Below are positions 6,095 through 6,307 of a stretch of DNA of 6,307 bases, piece after piece. The translations under genes were made by a program, and so were the position numbers. The notes beneath the pieces were generated by a model. It had not been told where the DNA came from. It saw only the letters and a program-made list of their open reading frames with translations, and did no database searches. Each line of letters begins with the position of its first letter. The stretch's first letter is position 1. This stretch comes from Syntrophaceae bacterium UBA4778 (GTDB lineage: Bacteria; Desulfobacterota; Syntrophia; Syntrophales; UBA4778): positions 1 through 6,307 of the forward strand of contig DHHG01000041.1 in assembly GCA_002403175.1 (NCBI GenBank), in the 5' to 3' direction.

Positions 6095-6123
6095 ATCGTA
6101 TTTTACCCCACAAGAAAAGTCAA
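6095..6123 (-). promoter_or_regulatory. Sigma70-like promoter of the por operon
   Basis: TTGACT (6123-6118, five of six consensus bases), a 17-bp spacer and TACGAT (6100-6095, four of six) on the minus strand. The predicted start near 6088 lies just before the GAGG and ATG of the leader peptide, giving a leader of about 225 bases to porG. It is the best-matching promoter in the 5864-6241 region. Confidence 0.55.
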
Positions 6124-6241
6124 TTTATTTTTAACCGTTCGCTTTATCCCTGAAAGATACTTTAGACTGCGGTGTTTCCGCCCCATAACGCATAGAACAA
6201 ACCCCTTCTGACACGGTCATGAACAGGGCAAGCACGAAACG

Positions 6242-6307
6242 TCAATGCTGATATTGAATAGGTTTCCCTTCTTTATGAATCCAGTTTTCAATTTTCTCGA
6301 GAAGCGG
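6242..6307 (-). CDS. Possible C-terminal fragment of an unidentified protein
   Basis: A minus-strand frame enters from the right edge and stops at TGA (6244-6242) after 21 codons. The residues are charged and hydrophilic and include LEKIENWIHKEGKP, which looks protein-like, but the piece is too short to assign a family. The same frame reopens after the TGA and continues to a TAA at 6133-6131, so a decayed or readthrough 3' end is possible. A plus-strand frame is also open to the edge here, so coding is uncertain. Confidence 0.25.
   Translation of the reverse strand, partial: PLLEKIENWIHKEGKPIQYQH

Noticed and set aside
6167..6185. Small GCGG/CCGC stem in the region upstream of the por promoter
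   Set aside because: Only 4 bp with no T-run on either strand; not credible as a terminator.
6131..6220. 29-codon minus-strand frame upstream of the por promoter
   Set aside because: It has no ribosome site, no recognised family, and ends 8 bp before the -35 box; kept only as a possible continuation of the decayed frame at the right edge.
1..6307. CRISPR array, tRNA, rRNA, insertion sequence or prophage attachment site
   Set aside because: I saw no regularly spaced direct repeats, cloverleaf-like segment, transposase frame or terminal inverted repeats anywhere in the window.

Overview
The window reads as part of a Gram-negative, anaerobic bacterial chromosome. It has a Kdo transferase gene (waaA), which implies lipopolysaccharide, and an oxygen-sensitive four-subunit 2-oxoacid:ferredoxin oxidoreductase operon. 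A lipoprotein and a ribulose-phosphate 3-epimerase gene complete the set. This fits a syntrophic or sulfate-reducing deltaproteobacterial type (Desulfobacterota), but the lineage is an inference from gene content only.

Left part (1-1321): the first 111 codons of rpe run off the left edge on the minus strand. They lie 30 bp behind a gene for a 248-residue glycine-zipper lipoprotein, so the two probably share a transcript. A 209-bp divergent intergenic region carries two back-to-back sigma70-like promoters, each with a perfect TTGACA box. One serves the lipoprotein/rpe pair and the other serves waaA (1322-2638, plus strand).

Middle (2639-2820): a short convergent gap with no clear terminator, holding only a weak degenerate 7-bp repeat.

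Right part (2821-5863, minus strand): a complete operon in the order gamma-delta-alpha-beta (porG, porD, porA, porB). The first three genes overlap or nearly touch. Together they encode a thiamine-diphosphate, iron-sulfur 2-oxoacid:ferredoxin oxidoreductase of the pyruvate/branched-chain 2-oxoacid class. It interconverts a 2-oxoacid plus CoA with an acyl-CoA, CO2 and reduced ferredoxin. PorG and PorA/PorB form the catalytic core, and PorD is the two-cluster electron-transfer subunit. Sequence alone does not settle pyruvate versus branched-chain substrate.

Upstream of porG (5864-6123) is the most interesting part. A good promoter is followed by a 36-codon open frame with 11 leucine codons (seven of them within eight codons), then a hairpin, then an intrinsic terminator with eight T residues ending 29 bp before porG. 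The 3' arm of the first hairpin can pair over 7 bp with the 5' arm of the terminator. This is the layout of a classical ribosome-mediated attenuator, here apparently sensing leucine in front of a 2-oxoacid:ferredoxin oxidoreductase operon. The far right edge (6131-6307) has no confident gene, only a possible 21-codon C-terminal fragment on the minus strand.
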